DNA from: Paenarthrobacter nicotinovorans
Lineage (GTDB): Bacteria; Actinomycetota; Actinomycetes; Actinomycetales; Micrococcaceae
Reading direction: 5' to 3'
Length of the DNA: 64,000 bases
NCBI RefSeq assembly: GCF_021919345.1
Contig: NZ_CP089293.1
Span: forward strand, 2,852,001 to 2,916,000
The notes under the pieces were generated by a model. That model did no database searches. It was not told where the DNA came from and saw nothing but the letters and a program-made list of their open reading frames with translations. A program made the position numbers and the translations under genes. Shown piece by piece: positions 50,900 to 60,705 of this stretch. Positions within the stretch are counted from its first letter, which is position 1; each line of letters starts with the position of its first letter.

Positions 50900-52630
50900 T
50901 CAGGCCACTTCAGGGGGCAGGAGCAAGGATCCACCCGGGATGGCATCCAGGAGGGCCTGTGTATAGGCCTCGCGGGGATTGTCGAAGACCTCGTCCGTGC
51001 TTCCCGTTTCCACGAGCTTGCCTTTTTGCATCACACAGACGTGGTCGGCAATTTGACGGACCACAGCGAGGTCGTGGGTGATGAACAGGTAGGTCAGACC
51101 GAGGTTGTCCTGCAGGTCGGCCAACAGGTTAAGCACCTGGGCCTGCACCAGGACGTCCAAAGCGGAAACGGCCTCGTCACAGATAATGACTTCCGGGTCC
51201 AATGCCAGTGCGCGCGCGATAGCGATACGCTGACGCTGGCCGCCGGAGAGCTCGTTCGGGTATCTGCGCATGGTCGACTGCGGAAGCGCCACCTGATCCA
51301 ACAGCTCACGAACCTTCTTTTCGCGGCTGGCCTTGGTGCCGATTTTGTGAGTGCGCAGCGGCTCTTCGATGGTTCGGAAGATGTTGTACATCGGATCCAA
51401 GGAACCGTAAGGGTCCTGGAAGATCGGCTGCACCCTGCGGCGGAACTTAAACAAGTCCTTGCTGTTCAACGTTGATGTGTCAACGCCGTCGAAAATGATC
51501 TTCCCCGAGGTGGGTTCCAACAGGTTAAGCACCATCTGCGCCACAGTCGACTTACCGGAGCCGGACTCGCCCACAATGGCTGTGGTAGTCCCTCGACGAA
51601 CGGAGAATGACACTGCGTCCACAGCCTTGAAGTCCGTGGTTTTGCCGATGCCGCCACGAAGTTTGAAAACCTTGGTCAGGTCTTCAACCTTCAGGACCTC
51701 TTCAGGCAGCGCGGATTCAACGACCACAGGTTCGCTGGGCGCCAACAGTTCGTCGGACTCAACGCCCTGTTCCTTGGCAACCTGAATACGCCGGGAGGCC
51801 AAGGACGGGGCCGAGGAGACCAAGCGCTTGGTGTACGGGTGCTTCGGGTTACGCAGCAACTCGAGGGACGGACCGGATTCCACAACCTGTCCCTTGTACA
51901 TCACCACCACCTTGTCCGCCCGCTCGGCAGCCAGCCCGAGGTCGTGGGTGATGAGGAGTACAGCGGTCCCCAATTCGGACGTCATCTTGTCCAAGTGGTC
52001 CAGAATCTGTCGCTGGACGGTCACGTCGAGTGCCGACGTGGGCTCATCCGCGATCAGCAAACGCGGCTGGCAGGAAAGGCCAATGGCAATAAGCGCGCGC
52101 TGGCGCATTCCGCCCGAAAACTCATGCGGATATTGCTTGGCACGACGCGCCGCATCGGGAAGACCAGCTTCGGACAAGACCTTGGCGACATCCTCCGGCC
52201 CGGACGGAAGGCCGTTGGCTTTCAGCGTTTCCTTGACCTGGAAACCGATCTTCCACACCGGGTTGAGGTTGGACATCGGGTCCTGCGGCACCATTCCAAT
52301 GGAGTTGCCACGAAGCTCAATCATCCGCTTTTCGCTCGCATGGGCAATGTCTTCGCCGTCAAAAAGGATCTCTCCGGCAGCCACCCGCCCATTGCCCGGA
52401 AGCAAACCAATGGCTGCAAGGGCGGAGGTGGACTTTCCGGATCCGGACTCGCCCACAATCGCCACGGTCTCACCCGGCATGACAGTGAAGTGCGCGTTCC
52501 TGACGGCGTTAACCTCGCCGTTGCTTGTCGCGAAGTTGATTGCCAGGTCCCTGATCTCCAGCAACGGACGTTCGAGGCCAGCGGATTCTTCTTTGATGTG
52601 AACGGAAGGGTTCATGGCTTGGCCTTTCAT
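50900..52630 (-). CDS. Peptide ABC transporter ATP-binding protein with two fused ATPase domains (DppD-DppF type)
   Basis: A 576-aa protein fusing the two ATPases of an oligo/dipeptide importer. Domain 1 (residues ~20-270) has GESGSGKSTSALAAIGLLPG, FSGGMRQRALIAIGL and [14 protein letters not shown]. Domain 2 (~300-560) has GESGSGKSTVAQMVLNLL, LSGGQRQRIAIARAL and VIICDEAVSALDV. Each half also has the OppD/F-type C-terminal segment. ATG at 52630 overlaps the permease stop (ATGA); an ATG at 52615 has AAAGG in front of it. It is last in the transporter operon. Confidence 0.93.
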   Translation of the reverse strand: MKGQAMNPSVHIKEESAGLERPLLEIRDLAINFATSNGEVNAVRNAHFTVMPGETVAIVGESGSGKSTSALAAIGLLPGNGRVAAGEILFDGEDIAHASEKRMIELRGNSIGMVPQDPMSNLNPVWKIGFQVKETLKANGLPSGPEDVAKVLSEAGLPDAARRAKQYPHEFSGGMRQRALIAIGLSCQPRLLIADEPTSALDVTVQRQILDHLDKMTSELGTAVLLITHDLGLAAERADKVVVMYKGQVVESGPSLELLRNPKHPYTKRLVSSAPSLASRRIQVAKEQGVESDELLAPSEPVVVESALPEEVLKVEDLTKVFKLRGGIGKTTDFKAVDAVSFSVRRGTTTAIVGESGSGKSTVAQMVLNLLEPTSGKIIFDGVDTSTLNSKDLFKFRRRVQPIFQDPYGSLDPMYNIFRTIEEPLRTHKIGTKASREKKVRELLDQVALPQSTMRRYPNELSGGQRQRIAIARALALDPEVIICDEAVSALDVLVQAQVLNLLADLQDNLGLTYLFITHDLAVVRQIADHVCVMQKGKLVETGSTDEVFDNPREAYTQALLDAIPGGSLLLPPEVA

Positions 52631-53610
52631 CGTTTACGCGCTTTCGGGTCCAGAGCATCACGAAGGGCGTCACCCAACATGATGAAACTCAGAACGGTGA
52701 TGGAAAGGGCGATAGCCGGGTAGAGCAAAGGCATGGGATTGGATCGCAACGATGCCTGCGCTGCCTGGATGTCGTTGCCCCAAGACATCACGCTTGGTGG
52801 TAATCCGATGCCGAGGAACGACAGGGTGGATTCCGCCACGATAAATGTGCCCAGCGAGATGGTGGCAACAACAATGATCGGAGCCAGAGAGTTGGGCAGC
52901 ACGTGGCGAAGCAAGGAGCGGAAGCGCGAAACACCCAATGACCTTGCAGCCATGACGAAGTCCGCATTCCGCACCTCAATGACGGCGCCTCTGGTGATTC
53001 GGGCAATCTGCGGCCATCCGAAGGTAATCAGAATCAGGATGAGCGTCCACACCGTGCGGTTGGCCCGGAAGACGGGAAGCTGCATCATGACGATTGCGCC
53101 AAGGATGAGGGGCAGAGCAAAGAAGATATCAGTGAGCCGAGCCAGGAGTGCGTCAGCCCAGCCACCGTAGTAACCGGCGAGGGCACCCACTGTGCCGCCG
53201 AAAATGACAACTCCAAGCGTGGTGAAGAGGCCAACTGTCACAGACGAGCGCGTTCCGAAGATGACGCGTGCGTAGACATCGCAGCCCTGTTTGTTAAAGC
53301 CGAGCGGGTGGCCGCTGACAGGTCCGCCGTTCGAGTTGGCCAACTGGCAAGCTTCGCCAGAGGGATCGATCGGTGAGAAAAGGCCCGGGAACAGAGAGAC
53401 GACGACTACGACCAGGATCATGAAGGCCGAAATGATGAACAGAGGCTGCTTACGCAGATTCTTCCAGGCCTCTCCCCAAAGACTGGAAGGGGCTTGGTCT
53501 TCTTTTACCTTGTCAGTGGCTTGCAGTGGCGTCTCTTCGAGGTCCGCAACGAAGTGCTCGATGTGACGCGGGGCTGTGTCCTGCCCCGTCAGGTTGTTAT
53601 CAGGCGTCAT
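52627..53610 (-). CDS. Peptide ABC transporter permease (DppC type)
   Basis: A 327-aa inner-membrane permease. An N-terminal cytoplasmic tail of ~60 residues precedes the first membrane helix (PLFIISAFMILVVVVVSLFPG). The conserved loop is SLGVSRFRSLLRHVLPNSLAPIIVVA, and LSFLGIGLPPSVMSWGNDIQ matches DppC/OppC. ATG at 53610 overlaps the DppB gene by 11 bases; the frame is open 42 bases further upstream. It overlaps the ATPase gene by four bases. Confidence 0.93.
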   Translation of the reverse strand: MTPDNNLTGQDTAPRHIEHFVADLEETPLQATDKVKEDQAPSSLWGEAWKNLRKQPLFIISAFMILVVVVVSLFPGLFSPIDPSGEACQLANSNGGPVSGHPLGFNKQGCDVYARVIFGTRSSVTVGLFTTLGVVIFGGTVGALAGYYGGWADALLARLTDIFFALPLILGAIVMMQLPVFRANRTVWTLILILITFGWPQIARITRGAVIEVRNADFVMAARSLGVSRFRSLLRHVLPNSLAPIIVVATISLGTFIVAESTLSFLGIGLPPSVMSWGNDIQAAQASLRSNPMPLLYPAIALSITVLSFIMLGDALRDALDPKARKR

Positions 53611-54529
53611 AGCGGATCCTCGGGTCAAGCCAGGCGTACAAAAGGTCAACAATCAGGTTCGAGACACAGTAGACAAGCACCAGAACTGTGACGATCGATA
53701 CCACGGTAGGTCCTTCGCCGGACAGGACTGCCCGGTACAACCTGTTGCCTACGCCAGGTACGTTGAAGATACCTTCGGTGACGATCGCGCCACCCATAAG
53801 GGCGCCAAGGTCAGCACCCAGGAACGTGACAACGGGGATCAGTGAGTTGCGCAGAATGTGCACGTTGACCACACGGAAACGGGAAAGCCCCTTGGCAGTG
53901 GCCGTCCGAACGTAGTCGGCGTTCATGTTCTCGATAACACTGGTTCTGGTCAGTCTCAAAACGTAGGCGAAAGAGGCCAGCCCCAGGACGATCGCCGGAA
54001 GAATAAGGTCCGGTATGGTCGCAGCCGAACTCACGGTAGGTTTAGCCCACCCCAGCTGGACGCCGATAAAGAACTGCAAAAGGAAACCGAGCACGAAAAT
54101 CGGGATACCGATGACGATCAACGAAGCGATCAGGACAGTGCCGTCAAAAAGCTTGCCCTTGCGCAGACCTGCGATGAGACCAAACGCAATGCCAAAAACA
54201 CCTTCAAAGATCAGTGCCATGACAGCCAGGCGGGCCGTAACCGGGAACACTTCGCCAAGGACGGCAGCGATGGGACGCCCGGAGAAGTCCTGGCCCAGAT
54301 CAAACGTAAAAATGCTCTTGAGGTAGAGCAAGTATTGAACGATAAACGGCTGGTCCAGGTTGTATTGCGCCCTGAGCTTTGCCGCGACGGCTTCATTGAC
54401 AGGCTTGTCCCCAAAAAGTGCCGCAATGGGGTCGCCCGGGAGGCTGAAGACCAGGAAATACACAAGGAGGGTGGCCCCCAGGAAGACGGGAATCAGCTGG
54501 AGGAATCTTTTCAGGATGTATGTGGCCAT
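53600..54529 (-). CDS. Peptide ABC transporter permease (DppB type)
   Basis: A 309-aa permease starting MATYILKRFLQLIPVFLGATLLVYFLVFSLPGDP, the usual DppB/OppB N-terminus. About six membrane segments follow. The conserved loop is TATAKGLSRFRVVNVHILRNSLIPVVTFLG. It forms the membrane channel with the DppC-type partner encoded next. It is separated from the binding protein gene by 211 bases that include a strong hairpin. Confidence 0.93.
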   Translation of the reverse strand: MATYILKRFLQLIPVFLGATLLVYFLVFSLPGDPIAALFGDKPVNEAVAAKLRAQYNLDQPFIVQYLLYLKSIFTFDLGQDFSGRPIAAVLGEVFPVTARLAVMALIFEGVFGIAFGLIAGLRKGKLFDGTVLIASLIVIGIPIFVLGFLLQFFIGVQLGWAKPTVSSAATIPDLILPAIVLGLASFAYVLRLTRTSVIENMNADYVRTATAKGLSRFRVVNVHILRNSLIPVVTFLGADLGALMGGAIVTEGIFNVPGVGNRLYRAVLSGEGPTVVSIVTVLVLVYCVSNLIVDLLYAWLDPRIRYDA

Positions 54530-54695
54530 TAGCGCAATACACCCCGAACAGCAGGCACCCGGTCCAGGGGTGCAGCGGAGTTGTTCATCGAAGAACCTTT
54601 TCGTTCGATGTGCAGGAGTTCAGGGCCGACGGTCCAAGTATGCCTGCACAAGGACGCCCAACCGGAGTTGGGCGTCATTGATTTGCAACGCGATA

Positions 54696-54732
54696 CGGCG
54701 GCGGTAGCGCCTCTAGAGCGCCCCCGCCGCCG
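54696..54732 (-). terminator. Hairpin between the peptide-binding protein and permease genes
   Basis: CGGCGGCGG (54696-54704) pairs with CCGCCGCCG (54724-54732), and an inner GCGC pairs with GCGC around CTCTAGA. It lies nine bases after the binding-protein stop on the minus strand and has no T-run. It probably protects the binding-protein mRNA or gives partial termination, so that more binding protein than permease is made. Confidence 0.65.
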
Positions 54733-54740
54733 ATCGTTAT

Positions 54741-56378
54741 TTACTTGCCAGTGATGTTGTAGTACAGCGGGACGCCGTCCCATCCGTAGTCAACATTCGA
54801 GACGCCGGTGCTCCAGCCACCCTGCGATACCTGGTACCACAGCGGGATAGCCGGGAGGTCCTGCAGAAGGATCTCCTGGGCCTTGTTCATGGCCTTGTTG
54901 CCTTCTGCAACCGAGGGGGCCGAGAGACCGTCAGAGATGGCCTTGTCAAAGGCGGGGTTCTCGTAGCGGGCATCGTTCGAGCCTGCGCCGGTCTTGTAGA
55001 TCGGTCCCAGGAAGTTGTACAGCGACGGGTAGTCTGCCTGCCAACCTGCACGGATCGAACCGGTCAACTTACCGGACGTTGCAAGGTCGCGGGCTTCCTT
55101 GAAGGTAGCGAACGGAAGACCCTCAGCCTTGATACCAAGGTTGTTCTTCAGCTGGTTGGTAACAGCCTCAACCCAAGCCTTGTGGCCGCCCTTGTCAGCG
55201 TTGTACGCAATGGTGAAGACCGTGTTCGGGTCCCACTTCTGAATGGCGTCGGCCTTGGCCCACAGATCCTTGGCCTTGGCAGCATCGAACTTGAGGTTGT
55301 CGGAGCCCGGGATGCTGTCGCTGTAGCCGTCCAGAACCGGTGCCGTGAAGTCCTTGGCGGGCTGACGGCCACCGCTGAAGATCACCTTGGTGATCTCTTC
55401 ACGGTTCATGGCCATGGAGATTGCCTGACGGCGCAGCTTGCCCGCTTCTCCGCTCCACTCGGGGAGGTACTCGGGAATGGCGATGGTCTGGTTACCGGCG
55501 TACGGCTTCTCGATGAAGCGATCGCCGAGGTCGGTCTTGAAGTTCGCGAGGGCGCTCGTGGGGATCGTCTGGAGGATGTCCAGGTTGTTGCCCAGGAGAT
55601 CCTGGTAGGCGGCGTCATCGTTCTGGAAGATCTTGAACGTCACGCCACCGTTCTTTGCCTTACGGGGACCGTTGTAGTCGGCGTTCGGAACGAGCTGGAT
55701 CTGCACGTTGTGCTGCCAACCGTTCTCAGCCATCTTGTACGGACCGTTGCCTACCGGCTTCTCGCCATACGTCTTCGGGTCCGCGAGTGCTGCGGCAGGG
55801 ACCGGCATGAAGGCGGTGTAGCCGAGTCGCAACGGCCAGTCCGACTCAGGCTGCTTGAGTTCGACCGTGAAGGTGGTGTCATCCACAACTTTCAAGCCGG
55901 ACATGGTGTCGACGGTGGAACCCTTGGCACTGGTTTCGTCGTAGCCCTTGATGCTTTCGAAGAAGGTTGCGCTCAGCTGAGCGTTCTTCGCTGCTGCACC
56001 ATAGTTCCAGGAGTCAACAAACGTCTTGGCCGTGATGGCGTCGCCGTTGGTGAACTTCTGATCCTTCTTGATCTTGATGGTGAAGTTCTGCGCGTCAGGT
56101 GCCTCAATGGACTCGGCCAGTTCATTGACCGGCTTGCCGGAGGGGTCGTAGCTAACGAGCCCGGAGAAGATCAGCGTTGCGATCTTTCCGCCGCCGACCT
56201 CGTTGATATCTGCCGGCATCAGCGGCCGCTGCGGTTCTGAACCGTCAGCGATGATGACCTTGTTGGGGTTACCGCCGGATGCGCCGGAGTCGTTGTTGCC
56301 GCCGCCGCCGCAACCGGTCATTGCGAGGGCGATGACCGCCGCTACGCCTAGAGCTTTGGAAGTGCGCGAGAAACGCAT
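54741..56378 (-). CDS. Peptide ABC transporter substrate-binding lipoprotein (SBP family 5)
   Basis: A 545-aa binding protein with a lipoprotein signal (MRFSRTSKALGVAAVIALAM, Cys23 in MTGC) and a Gly/Asn-rich linker. The DppA/OppA fold follows, with LVSYDPSGKPVNELAESIE and FTIKIKKDQKFTNGDAITAKTFVDSWNY. It captures peptides outside the cell. It is the first gene of the operon, with AGGAGGCGGA right before the ATG. Substrate range cannot be told from sequence; OppA/DppA/nickel-type relatives share this fold. Confidence 0.94.
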   Translation of the reverse strand: MRFSRTSKALGVAAVIALAMTGCGGGGNNDSGASGGNPNKVIIADGSEPQRPLMPADINEVGGGKIATLIFSGLVSYDPSGKPVNELAESIEAPDAQNFTIKIKKDQKFTNGDAITAKTFVDSWNYGAAAKNAQLSATFFESIKGYDETSAKGSTVDTMSGLKVVDDTTFTVELKQPESDWPLRLGYTAFMPVPAAALADPKTYGEKPVGNGPYKMAENGWQHNVQIQLVPNADYNGPRKAKNGGVTFKIFQNDDAAYQDLLGNNLDILQTIPTSALANFKTDLGDRFIEKPYAGNQTIAIPEYLPEWSGEAGKLRRQAISMAMNREEITKVIFSGGRQPAKDFTAPVLDGYSDSIPGSDNLKFDAAKAKDLWAKADAIQKWDPNTVFTIAYNADKGGHKAWVEAVTNQLKNNLGIKAEGLPFATFKEARDLATSGKLTGSIRAGWQADYPSLYNFLGPIYKTGAGSNDARYENPAFDKAISDGLSAPSVAEGNKAMNKAQEILLQDLPAIPLWYQVSQGGWSTGVSNVDYGWDGVPLYYNITGK

Positions 56379-56801
56379 TCCGCCTCCTATGAGTCGGGAA
56401 GTTGATCAGGGGAATTTTGGTAGGTCCCCCCAAGGCAAGGCACAGATTCCTACTGTGACGTTGCCTACATGTGAGTGTAAGCCTACCCACATTGCGTCCG
56501 AATGTTGGAACATGCTGGCCAAACTGTAACCGTTCCGCAACCTCTACATGCCTAAAACGGCGGGAATTTCAAGTCAAACACTACCCGGTGGTAGCATTCG
56601 CTGTCTGACAGCAGGACAGGACGTTTTTCAGGCGCAGAAGCAACCCGGTCTCGGCTTCATCTTTCGCCCGATGGATGGGTTGGGTCAATGGCAACGGCAG
56701 CTCCGTGCCAGCTGTTCCCGTTGGCTTTCCCTGAACCTAAAAGATCTCCATACTGTTGAGGCCCCTACCGGCGAACCGGGAGGGGCCTCAATTTATGGAT
56801 C
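56379..56801. other. 423-bp intergenic region upstream of the peptide transporter operon
   Basis: No gene is supported in this region. The first 20 bases hold the RBS of the binding-protein gene. CCTAC occurs three times at 56449, 56464 and 56482, near short AT-rich stretches, and may belong to the promoter or operator. The middle, to about 56740, shows no clear element. A hairpin at 56757-56790 ends the neighbouring gene. Confidence 0.5.
56757..56790 (-). terminator. Probable terminator after the 849-residue membrane protein gene
   Basis: TGAGGCCCCT (56757-56766) pairs with AGGGGCCTCA (56781-56790) around an ACCGG-rich loop. It lies 12 bases after the minus-strand stop. There is no T-run in that direction, so its strength is uncertain. 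Confidence 0.55.
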
Positions 56802-59351
56802 CTAGTAGTCGTTGAACGACACCTTTACCTTGCCGCCATCCAGGCTGATGTTGGCGCTCAGTGATACTGAGGTGGTGTCCGTTGTGGTTTTCCAGTCCGG
56901 CGTCCCGAAACCATATGAGTTGTCCTTCTCATAAGTGACGGTCGCTTTCCCCGGATTCGACGTGCGTACACGCCACGGGGTTTCGCCGTAGCCCTTGCTG
57001 ACAACGAACGTGGGCTTGGTGGTGAGTGCCCAGCGGAAGTTCTTTGTGTAGCGCGAGGAACTGTAGCTGTTCAAGGGGCAGTTGGCCGGCCGGGCCTCGG
57101 TGGACTTCACACATTCAGCCAGGTAGGCATCGATTTGGGCCATTGCCTCTGACTTCAATGCTTCTGAAGCTTCCACCTTCAGGCTGGCCGTTGAAGAAGT
57201 CGACACGGTGCCGATGGTCACCATCGTGGTCAGCTTCGGAGCTGACAGATACTTCTCCGAGGACGGCAACTCCACCGTGTACTCGCCAGGCAAGGCGGGA
57301 TACGTCACGGAGCGGCTGTCAGAGAGGTTGACATCAACTGACTGTCCATTGATCAGGAGGGTCTTCACCGGGGTGTCGGACGAAATGCGCAAAGTCCGTG
57401 GAGACGCGGAGTCCATGACCCAGTGATCATCCAAGAACTCCGGGTTCGACTTATGCAAACGGTAGGTCGTTTGCTGTTTCCGGCCGTCCTGGTACATGGC
57501 GGCAACCACGGTGGCTGTGTCGTTGGAGACATTCGTAGACACGATCTCAAACCTGTCGATGCGCTTGCCCGCCTTGGAATAGACCTCATCGGTCAGCAGA
57601 ATTCGCTGGTCAGTGGCGACGCCGGGATCGGCGATGGCCATCGCCTTGGACGCCTCGCCATTCTGCAGCGCCTGGAGGTAGCCGGCGACGGCTTTGTCTG
57701 GTCCGTTGTTGCCCTTGATCACATCGACGGCGATGAATGCCCCGACGACCAGTACGACGACCAGACCAGCTGCTCCCAGGATCAGACCAAGCTTGCGCTT
57801 CGCTTGGGCAGTCATGGGCTCTCTGGGTGCCAGGGCCGGGTGAGCCGCAGCGGGAGCCGGCACGGATTGACCGTCACCAGGTGCGGTGGCAGCCTGTTCA
57901 GCAACGACAGGCTTGGCGGGAGCGATCCTGCCCGCCAGGGACAAGGGCACATACCTGCTCAACTGTGGCGCCAGGAAACGTGCTGAAACTTCCGTTGCGC
58001 CGCCCCAAAGCAGCAAGATGAACGGCGTCCACCACGCCAGCGTCATACTGACGGCCCCCGAAGCCAGCGACCCGGCGTCGAACGTTCCTGTTACGCCACT
58101 GAGCCACGTCATCAACGTCCCGGCCACCAGGAAAGAAGCGGGAAGCAGGACCCAGTCGGTGATCTTGTTGCTGACCACCGGCCCCCGGCGCAGGTACCAG
58201 AAAACAGAAGCCACCACGACGGAGACCAATGCCAGGAGAAGCATCAGCCACCCGGCCCAGCCCGGCACGCCGAATTGGGTGAGCGCATTGCCGAATCCAA
58301 AGCTGATATCCGAGCCTGATGAATTAGACGACGAAGACATGCTGGAACCGGAATTCCAGGTGCGGCTTACGGCACTCAGGTGGCCCAATCCGAACATGAA
58401 AAAGCCTGCCGTGGGCGCCCACAAAGGTGAAGAGAGCGAGGCCTGCCATCCGGACCTAATGCCGATGGCAATTACCAGGACGGGAATCGCAATGGCAAGA
58501 AATACACCATAATGAACGGCCACAGCTTCGAAGGCCCGACCGATTGCGGCACCCGGCCCACTAAGGGCCGGGACGCGCGGTTTACCCGACATCCGCCCCA
58601 AATATGCGGCGAGGGTTCCGAGGATCAGCGCAAAAATCACAGAGCCAAAGGTCACGGCCCCGATCGAGCTGACCTTCACATTGGGAATGGGCAGGTTCAC
58701 GGCAAATATCGCACCGAAGGCATTGACCAAGAGGGTGAAGACGAGACCGGCTGTTGCTGCCTCGATCCAGATTCCGGCTGTGGTGTGGGCTTCGGACCGC
58801 TTTGCGGCAATCCGTGCGGCAAGGAACAGGACTGCAACTGAGACGGCAGTCAACAACAGTGGAACGGCAAAGAATGATGCCGAACCCTGGACGCTTCCGA
58901 CTAACGGAAATGTTGCGTCGATGCTCGTGCCGAGCGCCCCAAGCTGGCTCATGACTACCAATTGAACGGCCAACTGACCCATCAGGGACCACGGGGACGG
59001 CATGCTGCTGCTATTGCCGCCGGAAACCATCGAATTGGACGGGAGATCGGTGTTGCCGCCGTTGCTGATGGCCACACCTATAAGAGCCAGAATCAGGAAG
59101 AGAAATGCGGTGATGAGAACGGCTGCATAGGAAATGGCCCCCACCAGGGCCCCCGGAATCAGCGACTTTGCGTCAAATGAACTGACGACGCTGGACACCG
59201 GCCCAGTTTTGAGGCCGGCGTTGGTAGGGCCAATATTTTTGGTGCCGCTTTCTGCACCGATGGCTGAATGGCTGTCCGGTGCCGCATTGTGCGGGACTGT
59301 ATTCGGCGACGGCCCGTCCGGAGCGGCAGTCGGTTGATGTGGTTCGGTCAT
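56802..59351 (-). CDS. Large multi-domain membrane protein of unknown function (TcaA-like C-terminal layout)
   Basis: An 849-aa protein. Residues 1-60 are Pro/Ser-rich and disordered. Residues ~65-470 contain about nine membrane helices with Ser/Gly-rich outer loops (SGSSMSSSSNSSGSDIS). A Pro/Ala linker at ~480-515 leads to another membrane helix at ~525-545 (LGLILGAAGLVVVLVVGAFIAVDV). The outer part then has an NTF2-like segment (AVAGYLQALQNGEASKAMAIA), and a strand-rich domain (VKTLLINGQSVDVNLSDSRS and PGEYTVELP), then a final domain. The last ~300 residues resemble the order of TcaA/YvbJ-type proteins. I do not recognise the full architecture. It is monocistronic. Confidence 0.8.
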   Translation of the reverse strand: MTEPHQPTAAPDGPSPNTVPHNAAPDSHSAIGAESGTKNIGPTNAGLKTGPVSSVVSSFDAKSLIPGALVGAISYAAVLITAFLFLILALIGVAISNGGNTDLPSNSMVSGGNSSSMPSPWSLMGQLAVQLVVMSQLGALGTSIDATFPLVGSVQGSASFFAVPLLLTAVSVAVLFLAARIAAKRSEAHTTAGIWIEAATAGLVFTLLVNAFGAIFAVNLPIPNVKVSSIGAVTFGSVIFALILGTLAAYLGRMSGKPRVPALSGPGAAIGRAFEAVAVHYGVFLAIAIPVLVIAIGIRSGWQASLSSPLWAPTAGFFMFGLGHLSAVSRTWNSGSSMSSSSNSSGSDISFGFGNALTQFGVPGWAGWLMLLLALVSVVVASVFWYLRRGPVVSNKITDWVLLPASFLVAGTLMTWLSGVTGTFDAGSLASGAVSMTLAWWTPFILLLWGGATEVSARFLAPQLSRYVPLSLAGRIAPAKPVVAEQAATAPGDGQSVPAPAAAHPALAPREPMTAQAKRKLGLILGAAGLVVVLVVGAFIAVDVIKGNNGPDKAVAGYLQALQNGEASKAMAIADPGVATDQRILLTDEVYSKAGKRIDRFEIVSTNVSNDTATVVAAMYQDGRKQQTTYRLHKSNPEFLDDHWVMDSASPRTLRISSDTPVKTLLINGQSVDVNLSDSRSVTYPALPGEYTVELPSSEKYLSAPKLTTMVTIGTVSTSSTASLKVEASEALKSEAMAQIDAYLAECVKSTEARPANCPLNSYSSSRYTKNFRWALTTKPTFVVSKGYGETPWRVRTSNPGKATVTYEKDNSYGFGTPDWKTTTDTTSVSLSANISLDGGKVKVSFNDY

Positions 59352-59454
59352 AACAATTTCCCCCTATTGTTTTCTCTACTGCTCATGGTGCCATAGCCGG
59401 ACATAATTCATGGGGTCGTCATAACCGGCGGACCGCTCCGGCAGACACCACGAA

Positions 59455-59493
59455 AAATATGCCGCCCTCCGATTCACGGGGGGCGGCATATTT
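59455..59493 (-). terminator. Intrinsic terminator after ychF
   Basis: AAATATGCCGCCC (59455-59467) pairs with GGGCGGCATATTT (59481-59493), and the inner CCG/CGG extends the stem. On the minus strand it is followed by TTTTTCG. It lies 15 bases after the ychF stop. Confidence 0.88.
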
Positions 59494-59507
59494 CCATCAA
59501 TTAAAAT

Positions 59508-60599
59508 CTAGACGTTGAAGCGGAACTCCACCACGTCGCCGTCGGCCATCACATACTCTTTGCCTTCGATGCGGACCTTGCCACGGGACTTTGCTTCGGC
59601 CATGGAGCCCGCCTCGATGAGGTCATCGAAGGAGACCACCTCGGCCTTGATGAAACCGCGCTGGAAGTCTGAGTGGATCACACCTGCTGCCTGGGGCGCG
59701 GTGTCGCCCTGGCGGATGGTCCATGCACGGGTTTCTTTGGGACCGGCGGTGAGGTAGGTCTGCAGGCCGAGCGTGTGGAAACCGACGCGAGCCAGCTGGT
59801 CAAGGCCGGATTCGGACTGGCCGTTCATTTCCAGCATCTCCCGGGCTTCTTCCTCGTCCAGTTCGACAAGGTCGGATTCGAGCTTCGCGTCGAGGAAGAC
59901 GGCGTCGGCCGGGGCAACCATGGCGCGCAGTTCTTCCTGCTTGGCGGGATCGCCAAGGATGCCTTCGTCGGCGTTGAAGACGTAGATGAACGGCTTGGCC
60001 GTCAGGAGACCAAGCTCCTTGAGGTGGCCCATTTCGAGCTTGTCGCTCTTGATGGAGGAGAAGATGGTGTCGCCACGTTCCAGCACCGTCTGGGCGGCCT
60101 TGATGGCTGCCAGCTCTGCGGCATCGCGCTTCTTGATCTTGACTTCTTTTTCGATGCGCGGAATGGCGTTTTCGATGGTCTGAAGGTCAGCGAGGATCAG
60201 CTCGGTGTTGATGGTCTCCATATCGGAGCGCGGGTCGACCTTGCCGTCGACGTGGATGACATCGGGGTCGTCAAAAACGCGGACGACCTGCGCGATGGCT
60301 TCAGCCTCGCGGATGTTGGCCAGGAATTTGTTGCCCAGTCCTTCGCCTTCGGACGCGCCCTTCACGATGCCTGCGATGTCCACGAAAGACACGGGAGCGG
60401 GCAGCAATTTCTGCGAACCGAAGATTTCGGCCAGCTTCGCCAGACGGGGGTCAGGCAGGTTCACGACGCCTACGTTGGGCTCGATCGTGGCGAACGGGTA
60501 GTTCGCAGCGAGCACCTGATTGCGGGTCAGTGCGTTGAAAAGGGTTGATTTGCCGACGTTGGGCAGTCCGACGATGCCAATAGTAAGAGCCACGAGCAT
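59508..60599 (-). CDS. ychF: Redox-regulated ATPase YchF
   Basis: An OBG-family ATPase of 363 aa, universally conserved and ribosome-associated. G1 is [20 protein letters not shown] and G3 is [25 protein letters not shown]. In the G4 position FVFNADEG replaces NKxD, which is why YchF prefers ATP. The C-terminal TGS domain includes [17 protein letters not shown] at 60599 is possible, but GTG at 60593 (361 aa) starts the usual [12 protein letters not shown] and is equally likely. From memory the ychF-ispH proximity matches mycobacteria. Confidence 0.95.
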   Translation of the reverse strand: MLVALTIGIVGLPNVGKSTLFNALTRNQVLAANYPFATIEPNVGVVNLPDPRLAKLAEIFGSQKLLPAPVSFVDIAGIVKGASEGEGLGNKFLANIREAEAIAQVVRVFDDPDVIHVDGKVDPRSDMETINTELILADLQTIENAIPRIEKEVKIKKRDAAELAAIKAAQTVLERGDTIFSSIKSDKLEMGHLKELGLLTAKPFIYVFNADEGILGDPAKQEELRAMVAPADAVFLDAKLESDLVELDEEEAREMLEMNGQSESGLDQLARVGFHTLGLQTYLTAGPKETRAWTIRQGDTAPQAAGVIHSDFQRGFIKAEVVSFDDLIEAGSMAEAKSRGKVRIEGKEYVMADGDVVEFRFNV

Positions 60600-60705
60600 T
60601 GATTCTACCCGTAGGAAGCCCGTCCCCGCTTGCCCTGCACGGTCAGCACGCGTACTGCCGGTCCGCCTCGCTAAAACTGTCGCACCCCTGTGACAGGGTT
60701 GCCTT

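Noticed and set aside
55182-56240. A 352-codon plus-strand open frame over the peptide-binding protein gene
   Set aside because: It is antisense to a clear SBP family 5 gene.
56449-56486. Three CCTAC copies as a direct-repeat operator
   Set aside because: Only five bases are shared and the spacing is uneven (15 and 18 bases), so it does not exceed what chance gives in this DNA.
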